From Ophiocordyceps camponoti-saundersi (nom. inval.) (Eukaryota > Ascomycota > Sordariomycetes > Hypocreales > Ophiocordycipitaceae): 64,000 bases of DNA. Below, one piece after another: positions 25,230 to 37,838 of the stretch. Position 1 is the stretch's first letter, and each line of letters begins with the position of its first letter. The stretch is taken from the NCBI GenBank assembly GCA_003339415.1, contig PDHQ01000113.1, positions 40,519-104,518 of the forward strand. Reading direction: 5' to 3'. The notes under the pieces are model-generated. The model was given only the letters and a program-made list of their open reading frames with translations. It ran no database searches and was not told the DNA's origin. The translations under genes and the position numbers were made by a program.

Positions 25230-26207
25230 AGGGATTTGGCGTTGGAAAGCACACAACTAGAGGCTCCCCCAAGGGAGCGGACGACGGGGTTGTTGGCCTC
25301 AAGTCAAGGGATGGGATGGGTTGTGGTGTGTGAGTGTGAGTGTGTTGGACATTGGCATGCATAGTAGGTACCAGGTAGGCAGTCCGCGTGTGTAAAGGTA
25401 AGCAGGTAGGTAGGTATGTACGGGTCAGAGGCAAAATCTGCACAGGCATCCTTCCAGCAATGTGACGATGGCCTCGATTTGGGAACCCCAATGACAAACC
25501 TTGTTAGTAAGAGGACAGACAGTACGAGAAAATTCGAGCAAGCACGGGCCCCTGACCCCTTAGTACCTAGGTAGAGGCATGTATCCATTAGGCTATTAGC
25601 TGGCTCGCAGGCAGCCGTGGCCGTGTGGCGTAGCGCCGCGTAGGTACCCGCACCACCCACGGGACCACCAGTAGCCTAGTAGATACACCGCTATAGGCAA
25701 CTGCTAGTGGGAGATTGGTAGCAGGAGGGTGGCATCTTCGGGCTCAGACAGGAGACACTGTGCAAACACGGTGCAAAGCTACACCACAGTACATACATAC
25801 ATGCGCGGGAGCTGAGCCACTCCCGCTACTCCCGCCCTGCTCACAGGCTGTGTCAGCCTCCATCCGTCAAAATATTCCTTTGCCTGCCTGGCGAAGCGCT
25901 CGACACCTGCCGACCAGCCAGGGCGCGGATTAAGACCACACACACTCACACACGGGCACACACGCACACAACAGACAGCAGCAACCTGTCTTGTGGACGA
26001 GGTCATCCCTTTAGCATCGACATCCGTATCAGCATCTTCATCATCATCGCGACTGTTCCTTTCGTCTCAGATCGGACCACGGCCCAATCACCCCCATCCC
26101 CATTCCTTTTGCTCTGCGCTTTCCGCTGTGTGTGCATGTCTGGGCCAGACAGACGATCGCGCTGTTGTCCGATGCTTGGTCACTCCCTCATTACTGCCAG
26201 ATTTTAA
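25230..26207. other. Intergenic region before ubiquitin protease
   Basis: No gene is supported. It contains TAGG/TACC-type short repeats (25365-25420) and CACACA runs near 25940-25970. The stretch probably includes the 3' UTR of the insulysin gene and the 5' region of the ubiquitin protease gene, whose true start was not found. Confidence 0.4.
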
Positions 26208-29200
26208 CGTCGAAACGGCAGATTTGATGCGCTTTCTGCGCTGGTCTGCCTTTGCCGCACCCACCTCCCCCCCTTTGTGTCCGAGCTGCCCGGGCAGCTC
26301 ACTGTCAAGACGCCTTCCTCAAAGAGGAGAAAACTCGTCCGCCCCCCCTCGACCACAAATTCCAGCTCTCTGTCTCCCGACACTGCTCTGCCGTCGTGTG
26401 AAGCCGACGACGACGCCGTCTTTTCCTTGGCTCCGTCCGTAGCCTCCGGGCTCAACACACCGATCTATTCTCGCGCCGACTCGCTCCCGGCTTCTAGCCT
26501 GCCTGCGCGTTTGCAAACGCAGGCCGCCTCCCTCGTGTCGGCCGAGTACGCCTCCTCCGTCGCCTCCTCGTCTCCCTGTGCCTCGGCTTGTGCGGATCTC
26601 TCACTCGAGAGCGACAGAGGGGGTGAAGAAGCTGGTTCTGCCCTCAGCTTGACAAGAAGCCAGTCGCCCTTAAGGCTATCCAGACGGGCTATCATGAGCG
26701 CCGATGACGAGCTGCCGCGCCGCTCGTCATCTCCTCTCAAGCGACGGGCTTCGGGTATGGATTCCGAAATGAACACGTGCAGAGACAGCGATGCAGCCAG
26801 GTCCTTCACCGTCGATGGTGATGGCAACTCTTCAGGCCTTCATCCTCGCTCCATGAGCATCGACCCGCCCGAGATGAATGGCCGCGCCGAGGCGGAAGTT
26901 CTCACTCAACGTGCGTTGCTCAACTTGTCCCTTTCCCTTTAGCTGACCCCTTAGCTGACCCCTCCGTAGCAGCTCCTCCTCTCCAAGAGCAAATCAAAGT
27001 CATCGAGATGCTGCTCAAGGCTTTTGGCGAGTCGCCTGTCGTCGAGGGTAGCACGGTGTATCTGGTCTCGCGGTCCTGGCTGAATCAAGCGCTTGCAATG
27101 CGGACCGACTCAAAGTCGGCCGCTGAGGCCCCGCTGGGCCCTGTCGATAACTCTGACATCATCGAGGAAGTCATCCGCGACTCAAGCAACAAGGACTTTG
27201 TCCGCCTCAAGCCTGGTCTTGGACTCGAATCTTTTGAGCTCTTTCCCGAGGATGCCTGGAAGCTGGTCATGGAGTGGTACGGACTGCGGGAAGGTCAACA
27301 CCCCATTACTCGCACCGCAGTCAATACCGCCGAGAGCGTGCAAGACCCTCCCAACATCATGTACGAATTTCACCCGTCCGTCTTTCGCATCTACCGTCTC
27401 TGGTCCAAGGTCAGCCCCCTTCCGATAGAGCAGTCTCTTAAGGAAGACAACCCCCCTGCTCTCCTCATGGTCAGAAGCTCCACCACCCACGCCCAGACTT
27501 TCCTCAAGGACCTGAAGACGCTCGCCGGAATCCCCATGGATCGTAAAGTCCGTCTCTTTTCGGTTCCTTCGCCCGTCGCGGCCGAACCCGCGGAGTCGAT
27601 GGCGACTCTGACGCCTCCCGACTCACCAGAAGGGCCGAGATCTGCCAACCCGTGGCGGGACATGCTACTCGACATTGCCAGTTTCTCCGAAGTCCGGGAC
27701 TCTAAGACTTCCATCGACATGGCGGACCAAACGTCCAACGAAAAGTTCAACGGCAAAGCGACTCTCAGATTCTTTCTAAATCCATCCGACCAATACCTTG
27801 TTGTCGACGAGGCTATCGGTAATAATTGGGTCAGCACCTACAGTGGACAAAACGTGGCTGGGAAACCTATCCCGTCTCGAGTCAACGTGGCATCCGAGTC
27901 TTTCAAGCCCAACAGTAGCAGGAGCAGCCCCTGCGAGGGCATGATGACCCGGTCTCGAGCCCAGAAGAAGCGGCTGGGCCGGAATACTGGGGCTGTAGGC
28001 CTTCATAATCTAGGTAACACTTGTTACATGAACTCGGCATTACAATGCGTCCGCAGCGTGGAAGAACTCTCAAAGTACTTCTTAACGGAGTCGCATCTAC
28101 CCGAAATCAACGACACAAACGTTCTCGGCTACGACGGTAGAGTTGCCATGGCCTACGGCAGCCTTCTGAGGGAGATTTACGAGGACGGTAGAGGCGCCGT
28201 GAGTCCTCGCGACTTCAAGACGACGGTCGGGCGCTGCCGGCCCACGTTTTCTGGATGGGGCCAGCAGGACTCGCAAGAGTTTCTGGGTTTCCTCCTCGAC
28301 GCCCTGCAAGAGGACCTGAGTCGCATAAAGAAGAAGCCGTACATTGAGAAGCCCGATTCGACCGATGACATGATTAACAAACCTGAGGCGATACGGGAGA
28401 TGGCCGCCCAGGTGTGGGACATCACCCGGCGGCGAGATGCTTCCGTCATTGCCGACCTGTTCACAGGCATGTACAAATCGACACTGAAGTGCCCGGAGTG
28501 TGGCAAGATCAGCATCACCTTTGACCCCTTTAACAATCTGACTTTGCCGCTGCCGATGGAGAATATGTGGACGAGACAGGTCAAGTTTTTCCCGTTGAAT
28601 GACGTTCCTGTCAAGCTGGACGTTGAACTACCGAAACACAGCACTGTGGAGAGCCTAAAAGAGTTCATGTCCGTCCGGACCGGAGTTCCTGCAAGCCGGC
28701 TGATGGGTGCCGAAGAATTCAAGGACCGCTTTTTCAAATTCTACGACAACAACCAGGACGTGTCTGAGGAGATCCCTTCGACGGATATGCCGACATTCCA
28801 CGAGCTGGAGGCAGTCCCGACGAATTGGCCATGCAAGAACCCGCGTAAGAAGTACAGGTCCATGCTTGACGTCGATTCGCCTTTGGACAGCGGTGAATAT
28901 GAAGACTCGCAGACCGATATCATGGTCGTCACCGTCCTTCATCGTCGGTCTCACATGCGCGGGCGTGGTCCCGACGGGGTTTGTCCGCCCCATTTCATCA
29001 CGCTTACCAGAAAAGAGGCATGCAGCCTCGATATGATCAAGCGCAAAGTGCTTGAAAGAGTCGCCACATTCACCACCTGGCCCAAGCTCTCTGACACGGC
29101 TCAAGAGAACGGTACGTCGGACTCAACTTTTTCTTCGGATGCGGACTCCTCCGGTGACGGAAAGGTAGCCGCACGGTCGGTCGACGGCGAGGACGACATG

Positions 29201-31085
29201 GTAGACATTTCCATGAGAGACGCCGGCAGTAAGGTTTGCGGGCAGTCGAACCCGCTCAAACACTTCAACAGGCGACGGCCCAGGTTCGTCGACCCCGAAG
29301 TATTCCTCGACCCGGAGCTGCAAAATCTTTTCGAGCTCTGCTTCTTCCGAAACAACTCAGATGGCCTTGTGCCCACTGGCTGGTCCGTCTTCGAGAATGG
29401 GTCAGCATTGGAGAAGCTGTCGGACCGTGTTCAGGACTGCACCGACCATAACAGCTTCGAGAGCCCGGACAGCACACTCTCGGGCAACGAGGACAATAGC
29501 ATCGAGGACAACAGCAACGAGGAAGAGACTGGAGCACCACTGACGCGCATGACGGAGGAGTTGAGTGATGAAGACGCATCGCCGGCCCCCAGGGTGCGCT
29601 CTGCCCATTCAAAATCTAGACGGCCGACTTGTCAGTGCTGACGTTTTTTCCAGTTCATGGGGCGCCACGGACGCCAGAGCCAGAAAGGTGGAACTGGCGG
29701 ACGCAAGAAGTTCAAAGGCCACAAGACGTACGGCAAGAAGGGTAACAAACGTCGCGACAAGCAAACGCGTGCGCCTAAGACTCTGCAGCGAGCGCAGCCC
29801 GCAGTGAGCCCGCAGCCCGCGCCGCCTCGGGCCGTGCCCGACGGGGGTCCTCTGATTCGCCCTCACGAGGGCATTGTTGTCGACTGGAACGAAGAGGCCT
29901 GGGACATGGTATTCGGCAGCACGACCAGACGTACCACGCGAGAGACCAGGACGTATGTCGAGCCAGAGACACTGCATGATCCGGCCATCAGGATGAACCA
30001 GAGGAGGCGGCAAACGCACCAAACCAGAGGCATCACTCTGGAGGAGTGCCTGGACGAGTTTGAGCGGGCCGAGATCCTGTCAGAGCAGGACATGTGGTAC
30101 TGTCCACGATGCAAAGAGCACCGGCGGGCGAGCAAGAAATTCGACCTATGGAAGACGCCCGACATCTTGGTGGCTCACCTCAAGCGATTCAGCAATTCGG
30201 GTTGGCGGCGGGAAAAGTTGGACGTGCTCGTCGACTTTCCCATCGAAAGCCTGGACCTGACGTCGAGGGTGATTGAGAAGGAAGACGGCAAGGTGGAGAT
30301 TTACGACCTCATTGCCGTCGACGACCATTATGGCGGTCTCGGAGGAGGCCACTACACCGCTTACGCCAAGAACTTCGTGGACGGGCGCTGGTACAGCTTT
30401 AACGGTATGTCTATCGGGTTCTGCGGGTGCGGGGGCAGGGGGGGCTATAGCCGGGGCGGGCTCGCTAACGAGGCCTGGGGCAGACTCTTCGGTGCACGTC
30501 GTGTCGGACCTCTCGTCGATGGTGACGAGTGCCGCCTACTTGCTATTCTACCGACGACGGTCCAGCGGACCGCTGGGAGGACCGCGGTTCGCCGAGATCT
30601 TTGCCAAGTACGACGGAGAAGGCGGCGGGTCGGATGACGAATTCACAGAGTCGAGCTCGGACGGCCGTGACTTCGGAGCTGGTCGGCAGGCGGTTAAGGC
30701 GGACGAGGACGAGCCGCCGCCGTACATGGGGACGATTCGTCGAAGCATTGAGGGCGACGGGGACGATTCGTCGAGCGGCTATCACGCGGCGGAATCAAAA
30801 TCGCTGGACATGACACAGGCCTGGTCATTCGATGGGCTGGAGACGCGCAAGACGCAAGGATCTACGGGAGGCGACTGTGGCAGCGACGACGTGCAGTTTG
30901 ATTCGTCGTCGGACGACCGCGCCCGCGGCTACTTCGACCAGGACACTGACATGGCGTCTAGCGCGGCCGTCGACGACAACGCAAGCTGGGAAGGGCAAGG
31001 AGTGCTCGCGGTGCCAGCGCATGCCGGTAGCGACGCCGATTCGGACGCTGTGGCGGAGATTCACATCGAAGGCTTGCGACAGTGA
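26208..31085 (+). CDS. UBP12: UBP12-type ubiquitin carboxyl-terminal hydrolase (5' end unresolved)
   Basis: This is a large deubiquitinase. Exons are about 26208-26910, 26970-29593, 29654-30404 and 30484-31085; introns are 59, 60 and 79 nt and join in frame. The first in-frame ATG is at 26694. The conserved basic stretch SSKRRKLV upstream suggests the protein starts earlier, perhaps in an unseen exon. From the ATG it has 1,397 residues. Order: Ser-rich N-terminus; a DUSP-like domain (STVYLVSRSWLNQAL...LFPEDAWKLVMEWYGL); then the catalytic domain. Its Cys box is GLHNLGNTCYMNSALQCV (Cys codon 28022-28024) and its His box is DDHYGGLGGGHYTAYAKN (His codon 30350-30352). A long acidic/basic insertion separates the two halves, as in yeast Ubp12 and human USP4/15. 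It removes ubiquitin from substrates. The acidic C-terminus is probably disordered. Confidence 0.88.
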
Positions 31086-34000
31086 CGAGGCGACGAAAGA
31101 ATGGCCGTGGTTGCGGCTTAGACGATTCATAGGGCGAGAACGAGGCAGTGCATTCATTGCGACGGACAGTTCGGGATGAAGACGGCGAGGGCCGCGGTAC
31201 AATAGAATTAGAAACCGGCCGATTGTAGGCTGGCTGCATGGGGTTTGCCCGGTATGAGTGTAGATGTTACGTACAAATACAAAAGTAGGCGTAGTTATTT
31301 GGACGTGGTGTTTTGAATCCGAGACGAGACGAGAGACCCTTTTTTTGTCTCAGCTGATAATGAGGAAGAGGATCCTTCATACAAAGCCCCTTGCGCTCGG
31401 CTCATTGCATCCGAGGAGTTGCAACGCAAGATCTGATAGGTGGGAGAGAAATATGGTTTGCCCGCGTCTGGAGAAGGGGGATCTACTGCGCACAAAGACT
31501 ACTCGTGCCTGAGAAGATGGAATACTTTGAACATCTAGAGGAGGGCAAGGATGGCTGAGAAAGGGATGATGCTCGACATGATCATACGGGGAAGCGAAGC
31601 TTGTCATAGATGTTTGTCAGGTAGCAGGGAGGGGGGAGAGAGGAAGGGAGAGTGGAAGGGAGAGTGGAAGGGCGAGGCTATTGAATCAGAACTTGTGACA
31701 AAGAAGATCATCCTTGTGTTGGTGTGTCCCTTGTTTTTCATGAACTTCTTATTTTTCTCCTTTCCTTGGGTCTTGTTCCCCCCCCCCCCGTTCGACTCAC
31801 AAGGGTGAAGCTGTTTGCGGATGCGTTTCGGAGCGGCTAGTTTGGGTTTTCCTTTCCCCCCTCTTTTGTGTTTTGCTGGATTGGAAACCAACATCGGACG
31901 CAATTGGGAAAGACGGTGTTTATACGGATAAGTCGTGTCTAGAAGGAGGTAAGCGGCGATTCGGTCGGGGTTGGTCAGCCGGGTGATGGGATAAAAATGA
32001 TGACGGTGGCGTTGTTTTTTTTTCCGGGCGGTCTTAGCCGATGTATGCTTGCGTTCTGGAAGACGTCGAGAAGAGCTGATGGAAGAAAGAAGGAATGGAA
32101 GCATGAAAAGAAGAGGAGTAGAAAAAAAAGAAGTATCCGTAGAAGAAGAAGAAGAAGCCATGGAAGGTTCCACACGCGGGCGTTACTTCCTGCATGTACT
32201 TTACTAGTTCCGAGCCAAGGACCCCGCACTCACCTAATCTCAGGTTCGAAGGGTCCCCGGTTTTTTTTTTCCCAACCTGTCGGTAGGAATGATATCGCGA
32301 AATGAGGAGGGGGAAATGCGTCGAGACCGTTCGCCAAGGTCCCAAGATCCAGAGATAGGGCAACCAAAATGCGGAGGGGAAAAGACCGAACTCCAGATGA
32401 AGCTATAAACACGCGCATGCATAGATCTACCTATCTTAGTGCATTTTTCCTCACAACCCATGGGCACCGTATGTACAGTCCTGTGCCAAACTCTGCAGGC
32501 TTCCCAAGGCAGGGGCGCTTGGGCCATGCTTCTTCTTTTTTTCTCTCTCTCTATTTTACACTTCGATCGAGATGTTGGACTGATGAACGGCGCGTTGGTG
32601 AGGAATCTACGAGATCGTCTTATTTTGGATGAGGAAGAACTCCTGGCATGTGCTAGATATCGCATGGAGCTTTTTTTTTCTCCGCAGAGTCAGGGAAGAA
32701 CTCTTTTTTCTTCTTCTTCCCCCCTTCTTCCTTGAACCTTGAAACTGGGATTTTGGAACTTGCTAAAACCAAACATCCGGAGGCGGAGGAGGAGGAGGAG
32801 GAGGAGGGGTGTGTGAAGGGGAGAAGCGTATATAGACTTGTTGCATCTTTTGTGCGGATGTCTGTTATCCCGAAACCCATCCCCAAATCCCTTGGAACAC
32901 GTGACGATCAATTGCGATTCAAGGGCTGACGGTGAGGAAACTGCTGTTCAGTCTTTCTTACTGCCTTACATACATACCAGGGAGGCTAGCTTAATAGCTG
33001 ACCCGGGGGGGGGGGGGGGGAGCCATGTCGGGAAGCTGACGCGGTCCACTAGGTTGAGACGATGGCGGAGCTGTTTTTAGAGCTTGATTAAATGGAGGCA
33101 CCCCCCCCCCCCCTCCTTTCCTCTCCCTTCCACTCTCAGTATGATTTAGGGGGTGTGTGGAAAGGCTCGGCGTTCGTGACGGTGCGAAGTCGTCCCTGTT
33201 TTAGACTCGCGAGATGATGTGCGCTTTTTCGTCAAGGAAGATGAAAGGAAGCCATTTGAAGATGGCTCTGAGGTGACGTAAGGGGTTAAACTGTTCACAT
33301 ATGTAAGTCGTTGGCGCTGGTGAGGAAGAAGGGTTCGAATCAGAGATGGTTAGGTTGGTAGCATTTAACGATTGCTTGTACGAATACACATGAATGATGT
33401 TGTATCTACATATGTATGTATGTATGTACGTACGTATATTGGTTGAGAAGCACGCCGGGATCGTGGGTGACGAAGGGATAGCGGCGGAAAGGTTGTTATT
33501 GAAGGTGTGTGGTGCCATCTCCCGGCCGTACGATTATACATATATCATTGTACGTACCACCTACTCTGAATACCTAATTGTTTGCATGTCTCTCGCTGAC
33601 GAGGGATGAAGAACGAGCCTCTCACTTTAACTCTCCCTCCTTCTCTGTCTCTCCCTCTCCCTCGTTCGTGGCGAGGAGAGAGGAGGGAGGCCGGGCCGGA
33701 AACGAAACGGCGGCGGCGTCGACGGGCCAAGACCCGCCCGCACGTTCCGGGTCGTTGTTAAACGTACAACACATGTATCCGTCTGTGTGTGCACATAGAT
33801 AGCATGTGCCTTTCCTGGCTGCATGCGGGCAGCGAACATCAAGCCAAGAAAACAAGACACAGGGCCAAGCCACACGCCCCCCCCCCCCCGGTCACACAGT
33901 CGAAGGCTGCATGCTTCGATTCGATGCTTCCATTGCGAATCCACGCTACTAGAAGACACGCTACGTCCCATCCGTCCGTGCCGGCTCCCGCAAAGAGCCA

Positions 34001-35071
34001 AGCGCTTGGTGTCAATAATCTTCAATCCCTCTCCTTCGACGCCTGTTCATCCTCTCTCTGCAACTAAGGTGCTTCCCACGAACAGGCAGGGGGAAGATAT
34101 ACCTTGCTACTCTTCGTACATGGTCATCTACGGGCAGTTGGTAGGTACTAGAGGTAGGTAGGTAGGTGTCGGGTGAAGCCTGAAGGTTACCTAGTTAGTG
34201 GGTTAGGTGGTTTACCTAAGCTCTTCATCTTGTCTGTCCGTGCCAGCCACACCCATTCATTCCTACCTTCACCCCCTTCTGCCTTTGCCTTCGTCTTCTC
34301 TCTCTCTCTCTCTCTCTGCCTCTTTTCGAACAGAGAATAGAGAGAAACAGCAAAAAGAAAGAAGCAGGAAAGCAAAAAGGAAATAAACAAGAGAAACACA
34401 GTGGGAAGAGGGAAAAAAAAAACTCATCAGAAACTCCAAAACAAAGTCGCCTGCGAATGGCTAATTGCGCCGCGACCGAGCAGGCGCCTCTCTTCCCCTC
34501 CTCTCGCTCCTCTCATCCGACAACTCTCTCCGGTCGGAAGAACGCTCTAGTTTCTCCCCTGTCGACTTCGATTCATCTGCTGCTTCTTCTTGTTTTCCTC
34601 CCTTGACTCTCGACAAACCGCAGACGAAGAGGAGTGACGATTACGACGAATAAACCACAAGATCAAGCCGTCAATCCTCGTCCCTCCTCCTCCTCCTCCT
34701 CCTCCTCCTCCACCACCACCACCACTACCTCCTCCTCCTTGTCGCCCACAGACGCCCCTGCGCCCTACTACATACATACATCCATCCATACGTCCATACG
34801 TCGCTGCCGCCGCCGCCACCACCACCACCGCCCCCAACGACGCCCTCCGACCTTCTCTTCCCGAAAACTTCCCCTCGCGATCCCAGAAAAGCACCACCAT
34901 CCCCTCCCCCCTTTCCCCTCCCAGCTCCCGCATTGCGCGTCGCATCCTCTCCCTCCGCCACCAATCAATCCTCCTCCACACCACAACCTCATTGTTGGAC
35001 TCGACACTCCTCGATCCGCGTGGCCGACGTGCTCCAGTCGCGAGACTGGTAGCCTCTCGTTGCCACCCATC
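31086..35071. other. Four-kilobase gene-free spacer
   Basis: No supported gene lies here. Visible features are A/T-runs, an AAG/GAA run near 32135-32160, a GGA array at 32779-32808, G- and C-runs at 33004-33021 and 33099-33113, and GTAT repeats at 33410-33435. CT repeats occur at 34295-34318. A CCT array at 34685-34713 leads into CCA units just upstream of the phosphodiesterase gene. Part of this is likely its long promoter or 5' leader. Confidence 0.45.
34684..34740. repeat. CCT/CCA trinucleotide array
   Basis: Tandem CCT units change to CCA/CTA and back to CCT. The array lies in the presumed 5' leader of the downstream phosphodiesterase gene. Confidence 0.8.
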
Positions 35072-37838
35072 ATGGACCGCCTCCCGTGTCACGTAGTGTA
35101 CGTCGACCGCGCCGTGGGCGAGGATGCGCTCGTTCAGCATAGCCGAGCCCGCGGCGATGATGGGAAGCTGGACCGCGTCGGGCAATTGGTCAAGCCGCTG
35201 CTCAACGCCTTTGACCAAGGCTCGTCTCACACGACTCTCCTCTCCCTGTCCCTTCCGGCTGACTGACCGTCTTGCCAGTCTACGTTTGCGCCACCGGCGA
35301 GGCCTGTCTGTCCAGGCTCATCCAGTTGCAGGACAGGGCCCTCACGGACCCGACGCCGACGCTCGTCCTGCTCGACACGCCTCCCGAAGACCCGTCGTCG
35401 GCCCTCTCGTCGCCTACATCGCCCACCTCCTCCTCCCCGACCCATACCGAGCCGCCGTCGCCCCCCGGTGGCCGCGAAATACGCCGCCCAGACGAGGAGC
35501 TGTACGGCCTGACCCTCCTGCAAAAACTCGTCACCGAGGCCCACCTGCGCAACGTCTCCAAGCTCATCATCCCGGTACCCGTCCTCGGCCTGTCCGACTC
35601 GGCCGGCCAGACGATAGAGGGCGCCGCCGTCAACAGCCAGGCCCGCCTCGACGCCTACCGTCCGCTGCTGCGCAAATGCCTCGACATCGGGGCCGTCGAC
35701 GTCATCATCAGCCCGCTGAGCACCACGTGCATCGCGACTCTGGAGATGTGCGCTTACAGGGCCCGCCGGGACGCGACGAGGGAGCAGCAGGCACTCCTCG
35801 AGATTGCCAAGGGCCGCAAGAGGTCGTGGGTCGGCGTCAATGAGCAGAAGCCCTACGCCTATCTGCGAGAGGCCATGGTCTCCGGCCTGATGAGGGGCAT
35901 CTGCCGCCTCGACCACGAGGATGGCCGCATCGCCGGCGCCCACATTGCCGTTTCTCTCGACCGTCAGACGGCACTCGCCCTGGCTGTAGGCCATTGGCAT
36001 TTTAGTGCTCACTCCTTCTCCGACGACGAGCTGCTGGTCGCCTCCATGCTCATGTTCAAACACGCGCTCGCCATGCCCGAACTCGAACGCTGGCGCGTGC
36101 CCACCAGTGAGTCTTTCACTCCCCATCATTCCATGTGACGGCGGCGATGCTGATGTGATTTGGGGGTTCACAGAGCAGCTCATCAGCTTCCTCGTCGCCT
36201 GCCGCGCCGCCTACAACAAGTTCGTCCCATACCACAACTTTCGTCATGTCGTCGACGTGCTTCAGGCTACCTTTAACTTTCTCGTCCGCATCGGCACCTT
36301 GCCGCCCTACCCGCGAGCCGAAGAGCCGGACGAAACGGCGCGGCCCGAGTCCCCCTTGGGCAGCCTGCTGACTCCCTTTGAGGCGCTGACTCTCCTCGTC
36401 ACGGCAATTGGCCACGACGTCGGCCACCCTGGCGTTAATAACGGCTTCCTGTCGACACTCAATGCGCCACTCGCCCAGTTGTACAACGACCGGTCCGTGC
36501 TCGAGTCGTTTCACTGCGCCGCATACTCGCAGATCCTGCGGCGGTACTGGCCGGCGGTGTTTGAGGACAGAAAAATGCGCAACCTCATGATCAGCTCCAT
36601 CCTTGCCACCGACATGGGCTTGCATTTCGACTACATGAAGAAGCTCGGCGACCTGCAGGACAGGCTCCGTCAGGATCCGGGCGCCGCCGCGGGTTGGAGC
36701 GGGCGGCAGGTGGACGACCACAAGGTGTTGGCGTGCTCGCTGCTCATCAAGTGCGCAGACATTAGCAACGTGGTTAGTCTTGTCCTTTGTCAAACCCCCC
36801 TCCCCCCTTTTTGGCGCATCGCAGCGGGAAGCGGGAGACAAAACTGACACGATAGCGTAGGCGAGGCAACACGACGCGGCGCTGCGGTGGATGCACATCT
36901 TGTCGGAGGAGTTTTCCAGGCAGGCTTCTATGGAGAACGATCTGCAGATCAAGTCGTCGCTTCTGGCACCACCAAAGAAGGACATGGCGTCGCTGGCCAA
37001 GGCTCAACTCGGCTTCATGAACATGTTTGCCATTCCGCTCTTCCAGGGCGTGGCCGATGTCATGCCCGCCATGCGATACACCGTAGACGAGCTCGAGATC
37101 AACAAGAAGCTGTTCGAGCAAAAGTTGGACGACGAGACGAACGAGGTCGCTTCACCGTCAACTAGCGGGGAAGAGGAGTGCCCCTCTCCGCGGACGAAGA
37201 GGAGCTTCGGGCGCCCGGAAATCGACACTGGGCCGAAAGAGAAGCCGGATGTCAACGGCGACTCAAGGTCGCAGGCGCTAGACGACGTGGAGCGTCAGGA
37301 CGGCCAGCCGCTTCCTTATCCGTCGGAGATGCCGCAGGAGCCGCAGGAGGAGGAGGAAGAGGAAGAGGAGGAAGAGGAGAGGGAGTTTACTACGACACAG
37401 CTCAACGGGCAAGGGCTGTCGTTTGATGCAGTACGGGAACTGGCAGAAGGCGACCCATTTCACAGCGGCAAGACGTGCTTTGTGGCATCGGGTCGCCAAC
37501 GTTGCAGCGAGACGACGGAGGGCAGCATGTCGGGCCAGCTGGCGGGCGACTGGCAATCGCAAGACACGACGGGGCAGCCGGCCCTGTCGCCGAGTACGCA
37601 GGGCACCAGCATCGTTAGCAACGAGTCGATGGAACGCACCGTCAGCGCCTGCGGCGGCGGCGCCAACAGCTGGTCGCCGCGCGGGCCGACGCAACGAGAA
37701 ACTTCGCCGACGACGGCCCCGCTGCCTGCCAAGACGGTGAAGAAGCGGCCGAGCCGGTTTCGGATGAAGGATTTTGCACTGTTCAGGAAGAACAAGGGAT
37801 CGAGCCCGACGCTGCCAGCGGCGGATGCGACGAACTGA
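35072..37838 (+). CDS. pdeH: Class I cyclic nucleotide phosphodiesterase (PdeH/PDE2-like)
   Basis: The enzyme has about 850 residues in four exons: 35072-35219, 35279-36106, 36174-36772 and 36861-37838. The HD-type PDE catalytic domain is clear: HNFRHVVDVLQ (His codon 36233), HDVGHPGVNN (His-Asp at 36413-36418) and the metal-binding Asp in IKCADISNV. A regulatory-type domain of about 300 residues precedes it (VYVCATGEACLSRL..., LYGLTLLQKLV...). The C-terminus has a Glu run near residues 690-705 and a basic tail (KKRPSRFRMKDF). Family members hydrolyse cAMP and/or cGMP; PdeH in rice blast and Pde2 in yeast are high-affinity cAMP enzymes that set PKA activity. The first intron, 35220-35278, appears to start with GC instead of GT. 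Other introns are canonical. Confidence 0.9.

Noticed and set aside
31604..32173. 189-codon minus-strand open frame
   Set aside because: It has no ATG at its start, is made of simple Ser/Lys-rich sequence over microsatellites, and matches no family.
33325..33350. GGTTCGAATC, a tRNA T-loop-like sequence
   Set aside because: The flanking bases do not form a T-stem, and I could find no acceptor or anticodon arms.
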